DNA of 64,000 nucleotides from Pleurotus djamor (GCA_029747585.1 JAPEVF010000085.1:1-64000), one strand, 5' to 3'; positions 32,655 through 45,448 are shown, numbered from the stretch's first letter. Made by a program: numbers and translations. The notes: generated by a model not told the origin, from the sequence alone.

Positions 32655-34967
32655 TCAAAGTCTCCGCTTGAACACAACCTTGGCGTACGTCGGTGTAAGA
32701 GTGATGCCAGGTATGCTCTTCAGCATAATCCGCTTCTGGTCCTCGAAAGATAGTTCACGGATATCCTCCGGTGGGAGGATTTCATACTTGCGAACCAAAG
32801 AGGCAATGATACAGGTACTCTCAGTGGTCGCGAAGCGTTGACCGATACAAGAACGCGCGCCGGACGAGAAGGCAAGGACTACATACACATGCCCTAGAAT
32901 CAGCGTTACCGGAAGCCTGGAAGAAGGAAAAAACGCACAAGCGTCGCGTGGCCAGCGATAAGTCTCCGTATCCACAAACCTCTCCGGCCTGAACTCCAAC
33001 GGATCGCTTCCCCAGTACATCGCTACAAAAAGGAATGAAAAACGTAGATGTGGTGGCAAATGCATCAACATACGATTATGATGAAGACCGAAGATATCAA
33101 CGATAACGATGCTTCCTTTGGCGATGGGTACAACAAACTCTTCGACATCAGAAACATCAGATCGTCCTTTGCTGGAGAAACGTTTGGCCTTCAGAGTGGT
33201 ATCCGCGCAAACGGGTTTGCCCAAGCGAGCGATAGAGGGGAAAAGACGCAGGGTTTCATGGAGGGTTGCGGTCGTATATTCCTGACGGGAGAAACATCTC
33301 AGCGTGATGCGTGTTCAAGGTATGAATCAACTGACGAGGTTGGACATTGAGTCTTTGTAAGCCTAGAAGTGGAGGACATTAACGACGGGAAGCAATAACT
33401 CTAGAGACCTTGCATACCGAAGGGTCAGATGATTCGGGCACACCATTTGGCCAGAGTTTGGAGGCTTCCTCGAATACTTTCCGCTGGACATCTGGGTACA
33501 ACGCCAGGAGAGACATCGCGTAGCTGACAGTGTGTGCCGACGTTTCTGAACAACCGTAATCTTCTTAGATGTCCGAGGGGATAAAGCAATTTATCCAACG
33601 TACCATGACCAGCTAAGAGGAATGTCTGAAAAAGAAAGCATCGTAAGTTATCGAAACAGAGGGTGGTTGGCATCCACTTACAAAAGTATCCGAAAGTAAT
33701 TCATCATCAGTGAGACCTTTGTAGTCAGCACCCTCAGCCATGTTCGCGGCAACGAGATTTCTGAGTAACGCAGCGTCCTTAACTTCACCACTTTCATCGC
33801 CCTTGCTTCCTGTAACTGCCCTAGCTCTAGCAGAGGAAACGACTTCAAGCATATGCATCCTAAGGGCTTCGAAGGACTCTCGTGTCTCCCGGAGGAGAGG
33901 TGTGATGAAAGGAATAGGTACCTTGGCGGAGAGGGCGTAAAGGAAGTCAGGTGTAAGGATCTTCACGATGGTATTGTGGATTGCAGATGTCACAGCCGGA
34001 CGGAAGGCCATCGTGTGCCCAGGAGGAGGCTTCGCAAGGGAGTCTTCGGTCCAAGATACACGGCGAGAAAACCCTGCCGATGATATGACGAGGAGGGTCA
34101 ACTGCCATAAACGTCAGTAGGGTCTATAGAATAAAGAGTAACGCAGGAGAAACGGACCTGGGTGAGACTCTCAAGGATGTTGATGCGATGGGTCGATTCG
34201 GATGTTATCTTTTCTTGCTCGTCTAGCTCTTGGAACCACTCATTGACGAAACGAATGGTTTCGGACCAGACAAACGCATTATTCGCCTACAATTGGTGTT
34301 CACGGAATCCTACAGAGGAAAAGGGTCACGTAGTGACGTACCTCATTAAAAGCCGGATTAGCGATTCTCCGGTGTCGTCTCCATTCAGAACCTTCCGTGC
34401 CGACCAAGTTGGGCCCATAGATATTGAGTGTCTCGTACTACAGGAAGAGGCCGACTTTAGTCACCGCAGCTGGCCGATAAAAGAAAGAGAGTAATTCATA
34501 CCGCTACAACGTCCTTTTGAAACGTGGCCCGATCCGTATTTACCACTTTAATCGCTTCAGCATCAGAAAGCCAGTAGGTTGGGATAGCGCCGTTGAAAAC
34601 GATTGAGCTCAAGCATGTACTGCCGTACTTCTGATAAACTGAATTATACAATGTAAAACTCATATTCAGCCTGACGATAAGGATAGCAATGCGACGAGAA
34701 CGGCTTACTATCGAATTTCTCAAAATACGATCCCATATTATCTGGAAACGGATACCATGGACCCAGGACAAGCGACAGAGTTCGAAACGGATGGAGAAAG
34801 AGAACTTCGCCTCCTGGACAGTCACTGAAAGAAAATAGTCAGCGATATCGCCAAAGGACTTCCGGTGACACGCACCCTAAACTCTTCCGAGCTTTTCTCA
34901 ACGAGAGCACCCGTTGGAGAACCCATATTCCAGTTGCTGCTGCAGCAACGCCCAAAATTGAATCCAT
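32655..34967 (-). CDS. cytochrome P450 monooxygenase, 12 exons
   Basis: Heme-thiolate oxygenase, probably on the ER membrane. Exons in gene order: 34876..34967, 34709..34824, 34502..34638, 34342..34437, 34158..34286, 33682..34101, 33604..33625, 33418..33545, 33336..33362, 33074..33281, 32939..33022 and 32655..32878. All phases close, giving 560 residues. A short hydrophobic N-terminus (SILGVAAAATGIWVL) may be the anchor. Signature motifs are FLLAGHETSAHT (I helix, oxygen activation), ETLRLFPS (E-x-x-R), FRPERF and FSSGARSCIG with the heme Cys. Two exons are very short (22 and 27 nt), and the I-helix motif is split across an intron. It resembles the large Agaricomycete P450 clans; I cannot name the CYP family or substrate. 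No biosynthetic cluster partners are seen nearby. Confidence 0.93.
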
Positions 34968-36589
34968 AATTTCCAGGTGGCAAGATGGGCAGAAGGGAAA
35001 AGGTGACCTTGTTCGGGGTGACTAGTCGTGGCTGACAGTGTGGGCGAATTTCGCTCCTGTCCATAGAAACTTTCCATTCAGCGCTTCGATGACAGGGTTG
35101 AACACGATCGTGCACCGCCACCGATCATTCCCCTGAAAGAAGAGACAGGAGCGCTTATCATCCATGCTTCGATGCTTCGTCTGCGTCTACATCCATGGGG
35201 TAACTAAGCTTTCAAAATAACGAAGGAAGGGCCATATAAATATGGCAAAACCTGAGACGGACTGGTAAATGAGGCTTTGTAACAATGACAAAAGTATGTT
35301 TACGCGCGAGAAATAGTAACAAGTGGGTAGTAAGGACGGGAATTGAGGTGTTGAATTATCTTGCTTTCAAGGGCTCACAGGTGTTTCTGATGAGACGGAA
35401 ACACCATACGAGTGAGTACAGTACATGTTACGTACCTCCTGCAATTCATCGCCGTGAAGTCCCCCAGGATACGGGGACCTCACCATCTCTACAGCACCGT
35501 TCCGACTCAATATAGTGGGCGCCGCCGCGGCCATCCTCTTGGGCATAGTGATGTGAAAGTTCAATCCTGAACCATGGTTCGAACTTGAACTCTTGAGAAC
35601 CGCACCGAAGTTTGGTTCAAGGTTTCGGCAAGTTGGAAACGACAAGGAAACAAGCAAGAAATGAGAACTGGACGAAGCGGAAGAGGGGGTGGCAGTGTGT
35701 GGATCACATGACGGGAAAAGGAGATCAAACCGAAACCTTCTACTAGTAAACTAGTCTCAGGAATTTCAAGAGTACTCCCCCAAGACCAGTAGCGCCCCAG
35801 TCAAAGCAAGCCCTGCATTGCCGTCGTTGACTAGCCCAAATTCAGCCGACGCCATTGGTTCTTCGAGACTAGATATCAACGGATCGAACTCACGACGCTC
35901 TGGAGTAAAGTCAGATTGATTAAAGTGACCCAGCCCGGCGAACTTCCACCGCTGTCGCAGCCCCAGTGTTCGAGTAAAGTGGGAGCCTTGGGTTAGATAC
36001 CGTTGGGGAGGAGGGTTGAGATGTAAGTTCCCGACAGGAAGCCGACGTACTCAGCGATTCCCTAAGATTGAAATTGATCTGAGAGGGTTGCGACTCGGAG
36101 TCCCGGCGAAGTTTTCCATCCCTTTCTGTGGGCGTTTAGCTCTCTGGTCGCGGGGAATCGTTGGCGGTCGCTTTGACTCTTGGGGCTTCCTGTCAGCGGC
36201 TTTGTAACTGATGTTAAAAAATATGAGAAAGCAACTAAGTAATTATTGAAGTTAACCGGAGCGATATATCCAGCAAACTACGATCAATGGCGAGATTGAT
36301 GTATCTCACTAGATATTTTTGTCGTTAGAGAGCAGTTCGATACCGGTTCCATCAGTGGAGAAGTAGCAGGATGATAGAAACGATTCGATCACTCACCTGG
36401 GGCTGATCCATCATGCTAGTCCCACGATTGGATACACGGGCGACCACTGAGAAACAAAGGGAACTTGCCCCGATAGTAGCTCTAGTCGAAGGAAAGTCTC
36501 ACCGTGCCCTCGATTACTTAGTGGAGGGTATGAGCTTCTGTGTTTGTCATTTTCTGCAGCTGTGCGGTTAGGAGCCTCCTAGGCTCCAC
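34968..36589. other. P450 promoter side and gene-free DNA
   Basis: Holds the CCATATAAATATGG motif about 260 bases upstream of the P450 start. No other gene supported. Confidence 0.4.
35228..35241. promoter_or_regulatory. near-palindromic CCATATAAATATGG motif upstream of the P450
   Basis: Lies 261-274 bases before the P450 start codon. CArG-like sequences of the CC-A/T-rich-GG type are bound by MADS-box proteins; this one has a longer A/T core than the classic 10-base box, so the binder is unknown. Confidence 0.35.
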
Positions 36590-38038
36590 GTGCCAGGTAG
36601 TCTGACTCGAGTCACTCGACTGCCATTACTACGTCAGGCCTGGCCTCCGAGGCTCAAGCGTAAAATGTCTGCGATTGCACGATTCTTGGACGCCTTTCCG
36701 ACCGTCGAAGAAGTTGCACAGAAAATTGAAGAATTGCGCGAAGAAATTCGTCTTCTCGAGGGATACAAGAATGCACGTCTCCTCGTCGTGTCGCGCTTGC
36801 CTCTTGAAGTTCTCTCCCTCATCTTCGAGTACGTAGCTCAAATTGCAAAACCTGAAGAAACGCCGGCGTATCCCTCGAAGCGATATGGTCATTGGTTCTC
36901 CATCACTGGTGTTTGCCGGTTATGGCGAAACGTTGCACTAAACACCCCTCGGTTATGGGGTCACATCTACGCTCACACCAAACCGGAACTGGCTCGAATT
37001 TTTCTTGAACGTGCAAAGACGGCACCATTGTATCTTTGGTCGCTTCTGGCTCTTTCTCGCCGAGAAACTGTTGCGCTGTGGCTTTGCAACGCCAGTCGTC
37101 TGAAGGAGATAAGATTGGCGTACTACCCCAGTTCTTCTCCCGATTGGTTTCCCCTGCTCGAAACCTTGAATGCACCGCGTCTCGAAATCTTAGACCTCAA
37201 ATCCAAAGCACCAAAAGTGTTTGAATTTGCCAGCAATACAGATTCCAATGTCGCCGCGTCGTTGCGGCACGTCAAGCTACACAATTGTTGCTTCAACTTT
37301 CATACCCCCCTCCTCTCCCAACTTCGTTCTTTGAGGGTCGAATACGATTTTCACAATGGCCCTCAGCTCCAGATGTTTGATGTTATGCTCGCTTTGAAGG
37401 AAATGAAGTACCTCGAATCATTGGAGCTCGTTTATTCGCTCGAGTTCTCGGGTGCTCCGGCGGATCTCTTAGAGCTCTCAATTGAACTTCCGAAGTTAAC
37501 GAGACTTTGTCTCCAAGCAAAGGACCCTCGTGTCTTGTTGATGCTTGGTAACTTTAGTTGCCCCGGCCTCCAATCAGTCACTGCCGTAGTATGCCATGGT
37601 TCTACTGCCTGCCTCACGTCCAACGATGTCGTGTCTACTATTTCCCATGCTTTCTATACCTTAGTGCCCGGTTCCGAAGCAAACTGGAACACGAAGTTGA
37701 AAGTAACTCACTACGGCGATGAACTCATAAATTCAATGATCATCACACCCGGTTCCAATTCCAGTGTCGACCCAGACCTGCCATCATCGACGCTGACGTT
37801 GCGAAATCCGTGCGACTACTCAGCGACTCACATCCTCCTCTCATTTCTCCCGGGAAATACGCCAAACGTTCTCGATTTTGGATTTGAGAGTGATCGTTGT
37901 CGGGAGGCATATTGCGACAAAGACGCACTAAAAAACGTTTTTGCGTTCCTTGGAGAGCGTCGAAGAACTCCACGTTCCACACATCAAGGACCTCCCGATC
38001 CTTTTGATGGACGTTCCAACGAAGACGCAGTTTACTAA
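36590..38038 (+). CDS. F-box protein with N-terminal coiled coil, possible 3' frameshift
   Basis: An open frame of 482 codons. The start could equally be the ATG at 36665 (MSAIARFLDAF), which fits the family better. A short coiled coil (VAQKIEELREEIRLLEGY) precedes an F-box (RLPLEVLSLIFEYVAQ, then WFSITGVCRLWRNVALNTPRLW). Leu-rich repeats follow. From about 37935 the downstream frame (LESVEELHVPHIKDLPILLM) looks more like the family's end than the current one (GERRRTPRSTHQ). A one-base indel or base-call error next to the A6/T5 runs at about 37930-37940 is therefore likely. The 3' end would then reach about 38126. Confidence 0.75.
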   Translation: MPGSLTRVTRLPLLRQAWPPRLKRKMSAIARFLDAFPTVEEVAQKIEELREEIRLLEGYKNARLLVVSRLPLEVLSLIFEYVAQIAKPEETPAYPSKRYGHWFSITGVCRLWRNVALNTPRLWGHIYAHTKPELARIFLERAKTAPLYLWSLLALSRRETVALWLCNASRLKEIRLAYYPSSSPDWFPLLETLNAPRLEILDLKSKAPKVFEFASNTDSNVAASLRHVKLHNCCFNFHTPLLSQLRSLRVEYDFHNGPQLQMFDVMLALKEMKYLESLELVYSLEFSGAPADLLELSIELPKLTRLCLQAKDPRVLLMLGNFSCPGLQSVTAVVCHGSTACLTSNDVVSTISHAFYTLVPGSEANWNTKLKVTHYGDELINSMIITPGSNSSVDPDLPSSTLTLRNPCDYSATHILLSFLPGNTPNVLDFGFESDRCREAYCDKDALKNVFAFLGERRRTPRSTHQGPPDPFDGRSNEDAVY

Positions 38039-38049
38039 GGCTCGTCGGG

Positions 38050-38280
38050 GCACTCGTATCCCATTTGCCTTGCCATCACTGAACCGTGTCACGCGATCAA
38101 GTACAGTCGGTATGTCGATGCTGTAAGTGTGAAGGTCGATTGAGTGGCACCAGAAGGACGCGTCAGAGAACTCACGCTTGAGTCCTGAAATCCATCATGA
38201 TATCCAAGAACCTGGTGTAGACATCCGGTCTCTGCACCTTGATCTCGTCCAGATAGCTGAGCGCGTCTCTGAACTCGNAA
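38050..38280 (-). pseudogene. Sin3-like paired amphipathic helix (PAH) fragment
   Basis: On the minus strand, FRDALSYLDEIKVQRPDVYT and RFLDIMMDFRTQA are followed by a 55-nt intron (38121..38175) and then IDIPTVLDRVTRF. This is the classic PAH order of Sin3 corepressors (DALSYLD.VK....PDVY..FLDIM.DFK.Q..IDTP.V..RV). After that the frame loses the PAH end. The piece overlaps the 3' end of the F-box gene in antisense, and an N lies at 38278. It is either a truncated Sin3-like gene or a relic; small PAH genes are repeated in some Agaricomycetes. Confidence 0.65.
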
Positions 38281-38764
38281 CTCGCAGGTCGGACGTCAAG
38301 CAGTCACAAAAAGGGGGAGGGTGCTCTGGTGAGAGGGACTTGGGGCTGGCCAGCGCAAGGCTCCTCCACCACCACTCTCGTCCAGGCTCGCTTCATGGTT
38401 TCCACTGCACCTCCACGCTCACCCAGAAACGGACATTATGTTTTTCTTTTACTTATGCCATTATGCCCTATGCAACGCACCATTATGCTGTCCGTATATT
38501 CTCATCCCGCCATTATGCATATCTCTTCATTCCAATAGTCGCTGAGAGCATTGATATTCGACGCAAGGATTTGGTAAAGCAACCACTCACTGCCAACTAG
38601 GCATAGGCTGATTCAGATATTAGAGTTCAGCAAAGTGAAGAGTCAGTTACGAAGAAAGTCGCGAACTGCTTAAACTGCTTATTGGAATACCAAGACATGA
38701 AACAATACACATTCGTCATGATACATCTCGTCGTAAAGTCATCACCGTCGAACAGAACCGCCCT
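38281..38764. other. intergenic with CATTATG repeats
   Basis: The word CATTATG occurs at least four times between about 38432 and 38517 (three as CCATTATGC). No gene seen. Confidence 0.45.
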
Positions 38765-41015
38765 TCACACATCCATTTTCTCTTTCTCTTCACGCACTGA
38801 CTCATGTTGTGACGTCGATGGACTCTCATCACCCCGTCGAGCCCCGGGTCCATCCTTGCTCTCTGCATCTTCAACGAAAGCTTCATCTCTTCCTCCACCT
38901 TCTTCGAAAGCAGTTTTATGCTTCTCAAAGTGCGAGCCGTGATTCCTAGATATTTCCAGTGCGTCAATTGAGGAAGCAGTGAAAACAAATATCAAGTTCA
39001 CTCACTCTGGGCCAATAATCGTTATGAAAATCACGAATGCAGCCACCACGCCGATCAAGATGCCTTGAACAGTTGCATAGTCCGGGACATCAGTGGGCAC
39101 ACCATCCTTGATAATCGTTGTACGAAGATTTTCTCCACCAGCTGGAGAGATGATGGAACAACATTAACATCAACACAGATCAACGAGAGGGAGGGTTGCT
39201 CACTTGCTTCGATTTGGGCTGATGCTGAGGAGACCATCTGGGTACAACAAGTGAGGGCCCCACAAGCAATTCACTAGGGTGTAGACACGTACGTTACCGA
39301 GTTGATAGGCAACACCAGGGAATGTAGCACGGAAAGCAGGCGGCGACATCTCCGCGAGTTGAATGGGAATCTGGATGAACACGATAAAGTCAGGAGCATG
39401 ATCGGGAAGAGCCAGAACTTATGGACGTACGACACCCCATGCTCCTTGCACACCGAACTGGATGCAGAAAGCTCCAGCTGCGAGACCGCTGAAAGTCGAA
39501 GGAATAATCCAAAGCGGGATAAACACTGAGGAGGTTTTATTCAGGGGATGAAAGGAGTTGGACGAAGTCTAGGGGGTGTACCTCCGATGAGCATGACACA
39601 GATTCTAACCGGTTGGTAAGTCACGTTGGGAGGAATGCATTGAAAACCAGTCTTACACGATCGTTAGTCGGCGCCCAATATACTGACTCGCCCATCCGGC
39701 AATGGTACCACCTCTACGGCATCGGTGAGCAAATCCAACAAGCTATCATAGGACAGAGATATACATACGCTATGGCTCCCTAGAGAAGGGGTCAGTGAGT
39801 AAATCAGTGCTTAATTTGAGATGAAGACTTACACAGTTTCCTATAATTGTCGCAACCGTGGAACTGTGGGGGGATATATTCTTAGACTGCTGGAGATACG
39901 TGGGATACAAGTCCTACACAAAGGAACCTTGGATGAGACATAATACAGTAATAGTGTGATAGAGCTCACCTGTGATCCGTGCGACAAGAAATTAAAGCCT
40001 GATGCGGAAATGAGTACACTTAGAAAGGCACGAGCGCTTCTGGAAAGTATGCTCACCTGTCATGAGGAGGACCGAGTAGATACACAGTAGCCAGTGAGAT
40101 TTGAGCATTTCCTTCGTCTCATGGAGGAACTGGCGTGTCTTGTTGGCCGTGCCAGACCCCCTAGCTTTCTCCGCTGCCCTCGCTCGCAAGAAGACCTGAC
40201 TCTCAGGAAGGACAAGTCGAACGCCGGCCGCAAATATCGATACTCCTGAAGCCGTCCAAAATAACGACCTCCATCCGGGAGTTGTCTCTGGCACCAGCGT
40301 GAGGTTAATGACGGCAGCAAGGAGATACCCAACGGCATAACCCTGTTGAAGTACTCCACTGGCCAACCCACGAGCCTCCACGGGCAGATTCTCAAGTGCG
40401 GTGGACGCTGAAAGCCCCCAAATCCCACCCATTGCTATTCCGAAGAGCGAGCGCAACGCAAGGAATTCGCGGAAGGTATGGACGAAACCTGCCGCGAGTT
40501 CCAAGACAGCGACGATAACCAGATTAGCGACGAGAGGCCATTTGCGGCCAAAGCGGTCCGAGAGGATACCAAAGATTATCTGATGTGGGTGGAGGTTATC
40601 AAATCACTATGCAGTTAGAGCGACGATGTGATATGAAGTGACCTACAGCACCAGCTGAACGAAACAGTAGCGTCAATGTTATAGCAGTTGTCTGTGCACC
40701 CGATTGAGTTAGTTGAACTAGCTGGTATGACAGGTGGAATGCTTACAATTTGTGACGCCCGCTTTCCAAACTCTTTCTCCAAACTCGGCACACTCAACGA
40801 CACGGTAAAGAAATCCAAGGCATCACACGTCCAAGCCAACCACCTACAATCGTTGATTTCATTAACCACAAGAGTCAAACCTTGCCCTGACAAGCCCTCC
40901 GCTCTGCCCCTCAAACGGTGCACTTGGCAGGATCGTTGACGGGAGCAAAACGAGGAAATGCTTGGAACCGGCGGTAAGTGCTTACCCAGAAAAGAAATGC
41001 GCCCATTGTACCCAT
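38765..41015 (-). CDS. MFS carboxylate (JEN1-type) transporter, many exons
   Basis: Predicted plasma-membrane proton symporter for monocarboxylates such as lactate or pyruvate. The start is near 41015 and the first exon ends in APVNDPAKC. The next reads WLAWTCDALDFFTVSLSVPS, a typical first membrane helix of this family. A conserved block near 40060..40500 has LRSLFGIAMGGIWG, ALENLPVEARGLASGVLQQG and YAVGYLLAAVINLTLVP, diagnostic for Jen1-like permeases. The last helix (IGVVAAFVIFITIIGPE) is joined to a hydrophilic tail (NHGSHFEKHKTAFEEGGG) ending at 38765. Introns are numerous, and I did not fix every splice site between 39130 and 40000. JEN1-type genes are usually glucose-repressed; nothing here tests that. 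Confidence 0.85.
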
Positions 41016-41546
41016 GTCAAGCTCGCCAACACCGTTAGCAACGGCCTCGAAGACTGTCGCTGTTCGCGCCTTGGTATGAGGTTCCGCAGGAAGTATGGGG
41101 CCATTGTGACAGAGACGAGCGAAAGCCTGAGGAAACTTGGAGCTAGCCTACTTATATCCACTGCCCGGTTCACAGATGACAGCTGGGCTATTTTCGAAAG
41201 GAACTTGTGCAAAGATGTCTTCCTCATCCCCATTGATACCCGCTTCGTCTCACACCTACGGCCACCTAAATCACGCGGGCGAACTCAGAGCCATTTTGCA
41301 TTTTTTCTTTCCATGGAACCTCCTGGATCCGCTTGGGGAGAAGGAGAAGGATTCATGATGACCTTGGCAGGCTTGCAATGTATTGTGCCGTGGGGGTCGG
41401 AACGGTGTGTGGGGGTGCTGCCATACGGCTGATTACCTGTTACATACAACAGTGGTCGCGAAAGACTGCAATAACTTTATACCCCGCCTCCCCGGGAGAC
41501 CATAAATTGATGAGATCAAGCATGAGGAAGAAAACGAGCATTCCAC

Positions 41547-44500
41547 TCATCGCTTCGTCTTCTTACCCCGTCGGGTTGGCTTCTTCTTATCTTTTACCTC
41601 GGTGTCCTCAGCCTTCCGCTTCTGACCAGTCGTAGCCGCTGTCGAGGACTTGACACTGACGATCGACGACTTTGCACCTTTGGAAACTTGGGCTTCAGCC
41701 ATACTCCAATCCATTGATGCATCGTTTATCGCAAATCTATGAATGAAGAGAAACTCTATCAAAAAGTCATGTCCACGGCAACAGCGACCAAGGCACGACT
41801 CACTTGCTAAGGTCCAGCGAATCAATCATTTCCCTCTGCTTCTCGCGTAGCGTGGCCGCTTCTTTGTCACCGGCCTCATTTAACTCTTCCTCTAGACCGG
41901 CTTGCACTGGCTTCCACCCCGCTTCTACACCTTCACCACTCTCACCTTGCGACTGTACCCTCAGCACAGGCACGGAGGGTATTGGCATGTCCGCGCTGAT
42001 TGCAGCTTTTTGTATGTCGATCAGCTTGTTGCCGACTTTTCGGATAATTTTAGCGAATAACGCAAGGATTTGGTTGACAGGGAGTTGTAGTTCCGTCTGA
42101 CAGAAAGGGTGAGTTGCATTGCATTGCGACAGTATCGGAGCGGTCAGTTACCTCGATGTCTTCAACGGTCTTCCGTTGCGAGCCTAATGCAACCAAAATT
42201 GAGCTTTGGATTGCACTGAGTCTCATGTCGCTCCCAAGCCGCTTCTCAAAATAAAGTGAGGCAACCGATGGTAGAAGATCCAAAATGACATGGTAGTCCA
42301 ACATATTGTTGGCATAGGACTCGAGCCTCTTCAGGTCAAAGGGCGACATCAAGAACGAAAGCTCAGTAGATGTCAGCTCTAAGTTCAACGCCGATCAGTA
42401 CAACATACTTCCATGTTGGGATATTGGATGAAAACGCACCCCTACTCTGGCCATCAACCGCTTTCAGCCCATTGTTGGCAGCCTCGAGCACGCTAAGTGC
42501 TGTCACACTGGCAAACTCACGGAACTTGTATGAGAGGAGGGATAAGAACCGACGCCGGAAATCTGAACGCTCAAGCTATAAATAGACTGATACACTAAAG
42601 GAGCATCAACAACGAACCTTTTGCAAATTCAGTCATCCATTCTAGTTCGCCTTCCGCCGAGCTATTCAGCCCTCGCACCATCACGCAAGTATGCTCGCCG
42701 GTGAGTTCACTGGCAGTCTGTCGTATGTAAAGGGGGACATAACCAGCGCGTTTCCAGAATCTGATTGGACGCGTCATGAGGAAGGTTCTAATAATGAAAA
42801 GGAAAGCGTAAAACTTACCGAAGGAGCTGAGGAGTGAGACCATATGATACCCCGAGGTAATCTAATGCTTCGGGTTTTCGCTCCGTCAACCGTTGAAGCA
42901 GAGGAGGCATGGCCGATGCGGCTCGAACAGCGAGATTGTCTGTCAGAAGAGTGGTAGACTAGTCGGGGGATGAGGACCCCGAAGCGAAGAGGCAATCTGA
43001 GTAACACACCGGGTCGATGGTTGTTTTGGTTTGGTAAGATGGTTCTTCTTGAGCTACCTCGTTGAGGTTGAAGTATTCTCCGCTATAGAAGGAGTTCAAA
43101 GCTTGCAATGCCCTCGCACCGTAACCCATCTAAAAGGCCAGACCTGAGCTACAAATCGGCGCAGTAAGATGGAAGCACTGACATTTGCATAATCGGGGTG
43201 TGTTGCGATGCGTACGACTCGCGCTCCAGAAAGAAGCGCGAATTTGCCCTCTTGGAATTGCTGGGAGACTAGCCATGGTATCATATCACCGCCAGCTCTG
43301 AAACCTCGACTTAGCCCATCCAAAATCGCCTCTTTGCTTATATTCCCCTCCAGCGCGACTTGTAGAACGACTAAAGGTTCGGGTAGATGCGTCTCATCGT
43401 CTTTGACTGGAGGGAGGAGAACGAAAAGGTGATGAGCAGGCGCATCGGACATGAGCTGAAGGTCATTCGGTTGGTTCTTGTAGTGACTAGCCACATAAAG
43501 CGCCATCATCCGTTGGAGGAAGAGCTCCGACGCTGGATGGTAACTAAACAGCGTATCTCTGCTGACGTAGAAGAGCTCGCAAGAGGATGGATGCGGACAC
43601 CCTTGGTGTGCGGATTTTGGGATTATCGTGGCGTCCAAGCACAACAAAGAGTTGAGCCATTTTTCAACTTGATCGCCAGCGGAGTATCTGATTGGTGTTT
43701 CGAGTTTTACCTCACGAAGGGTTCGAACGCGAGCGGGTGCCTTATGTGCAGGCTTTTTAGATGTGGACGCGACAGCGGTGGAGTCATCTTCCGCAGCGTT
43801 GTTAGCGTCTTTTGTTAGCGAAGGGCGGGTGCTTTCTCGGAGTTGTTGGATGAGCTTGAGGGAAAGGGATCGACCGGTGCCTTCGTAGCCATTGATCGTA
43901 GAAGCCATGAAGACAAGGTATGGTCCCATTAGATTTTTCACAAGGGGAAGGGGGATAGCAGCAGCTTCGTCGATAATGACGAGCTCGGCTTGGCCAAGAA
44001 CGTGAGCATCTTCTGGTTGAATATACTATGAACTAGGTCAGACCGAGCGTAATCCAAAGAACAAGCGAAAACTGACTAACCTGGATGGTCTGACGATGAT
44101 TTCGGAAGACGTTGACTCTCACGATGGCTTTGTTAAACTCGGGATTCGTGCTTTGAGCGATGTCGTAATCAAGATGTTCCTCATAGCCCAACGCGTCCAT
44201 ACCCTTGAAGACGAAATCGAATAAGGTCTTCAAATTCTCCGGGCTGGGACTCGTAACGAAAATGTTTGAGTATCCATGAGCCAAAGCAGCCGCCATTGCG
44301 AGACCCAGAGCGGCCGACTTTCCACGACCTCTTCCAGCAGTAAGTGTGACCGTAGATGACAACGTCTTCTCAGCGATAGCATCGACAAACGTAAGAATTG
44401 CCTTCGCTTGGTCGAGAGTCTTAGCAAGCTTGACGAGGTCGCCAATAGGTTTGGTATCAGCGAGGTTATCTTTGAGGTCTTTAAGCTCGTTGTCCGCTTT

Positions 44501-45448
44501 ACCCTTTCCTCGAGTTTCTTCTATCGGAGCGATATCTTTACCACGAGAAAGAGGCAGAACGTTGAGTTCGTCGTCGAGAACCAGACAGTCCGAGCATGAC
44601 CCTAACGATAGTATGAATCGTTCATTGAAGCGTGCCGTAACTGAGTCATGGGACGAGGTTCGATAGCGAGCGTGGACGTCCTGCACAAAAAATTTGAGAG
44701 GCACTGTTGAAGATCTAATCCAGAATAACGCACCATAGTCATTGTGTAGAGCTGCTTCAACGATGTCATGGTTTTCAGCAACAATACAACCAAGCCACCA
44801 CCCTCAACCGTTTCTATAGTCCTCGCAAGGAGATTTGGAGTGATGGCCTCAAAGTCTTGCAGAACACACATGCCATAGGTGTTACCGAGGATTTTGTGAG
44901 ACTCCTTATAGTAGCTATAGAGGAATTCAGTACGTGACAAGTGAGAGTATCAACACACATACGTATAACGAATATCCGTTACCGTAACGAAAATTTCGAA
45001 GGGGTCCTGGTCGTTTGGTTCGCGTATGCCTCGTTTCACATCGCGTTTTATCTTGGCCTCTCGTTTCTTACGATGACTAGAATAATTCGCGGTAAGCCCT
45101 ACAACCAACCATATATTATAACAGTGTTGGCCAAGGGGGACGGAATCTGAACTCACCTCGATTCGAAGTATCCTGTATCCATGGGCCGCACATGCTCACC
45201 TAGTAAACCCAAGATCTTTCTTGTAACACCATAGAACCGATGGCCTAGCGGACACCCTAGCCTGCGAGAGTAGATAATGCAGATTTACGATCTGAATGGA
45301 CAGTCAGTTGGAAACGCAACCATCATACAATTCATTGATTTACTTGGTCTCTGCCTTTGTCTCCGACAAGTACGATGAATGACCTATGATTCTTCTTGAC
45401 ATTGTTGTCGATGAGGATCTGGATACGAGGATCCAACTGCTTGCGCAT
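41547..45448 (-). CDS. RNA cytidine acetyltransferase, NAT10/Kre33
   Basis: Nucleolar ATP-dependent enzyme that makes N4-acetylcytidine in 18S rRNA and tRNA and is needed for small-subunit biogenesis. The start at 45448 gives MRKQLDPRIQILIDNNVKKN, the conserved N-terminus of the family. Then come KNHRSFIVLVGDKGRDQ, the DUF1726 region, a RecD-like helicase domain with Walker A (TAGRGRGKSAALG) and Walker B (VIIDEAAAIPLP), and a GNAT domain (IATHPDYANV, then MGYGARALQALNSFYSGE). The tRNA-binding part has WKRAGYVPLYIRQT. The C-terminus is Lys/Arg-rich (KRKAEDTEVKDKKKPTRRG), suiting nucleolar localisation. About a dozen exons, broken up more densely in the 3' half. Confidence 0.95.

Noticed and set aside
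40962..41432. Plus-strand frame opposite the start of the permease gene
   Set aside because: No domain, and it overlaps the permease first exon on the other strand.
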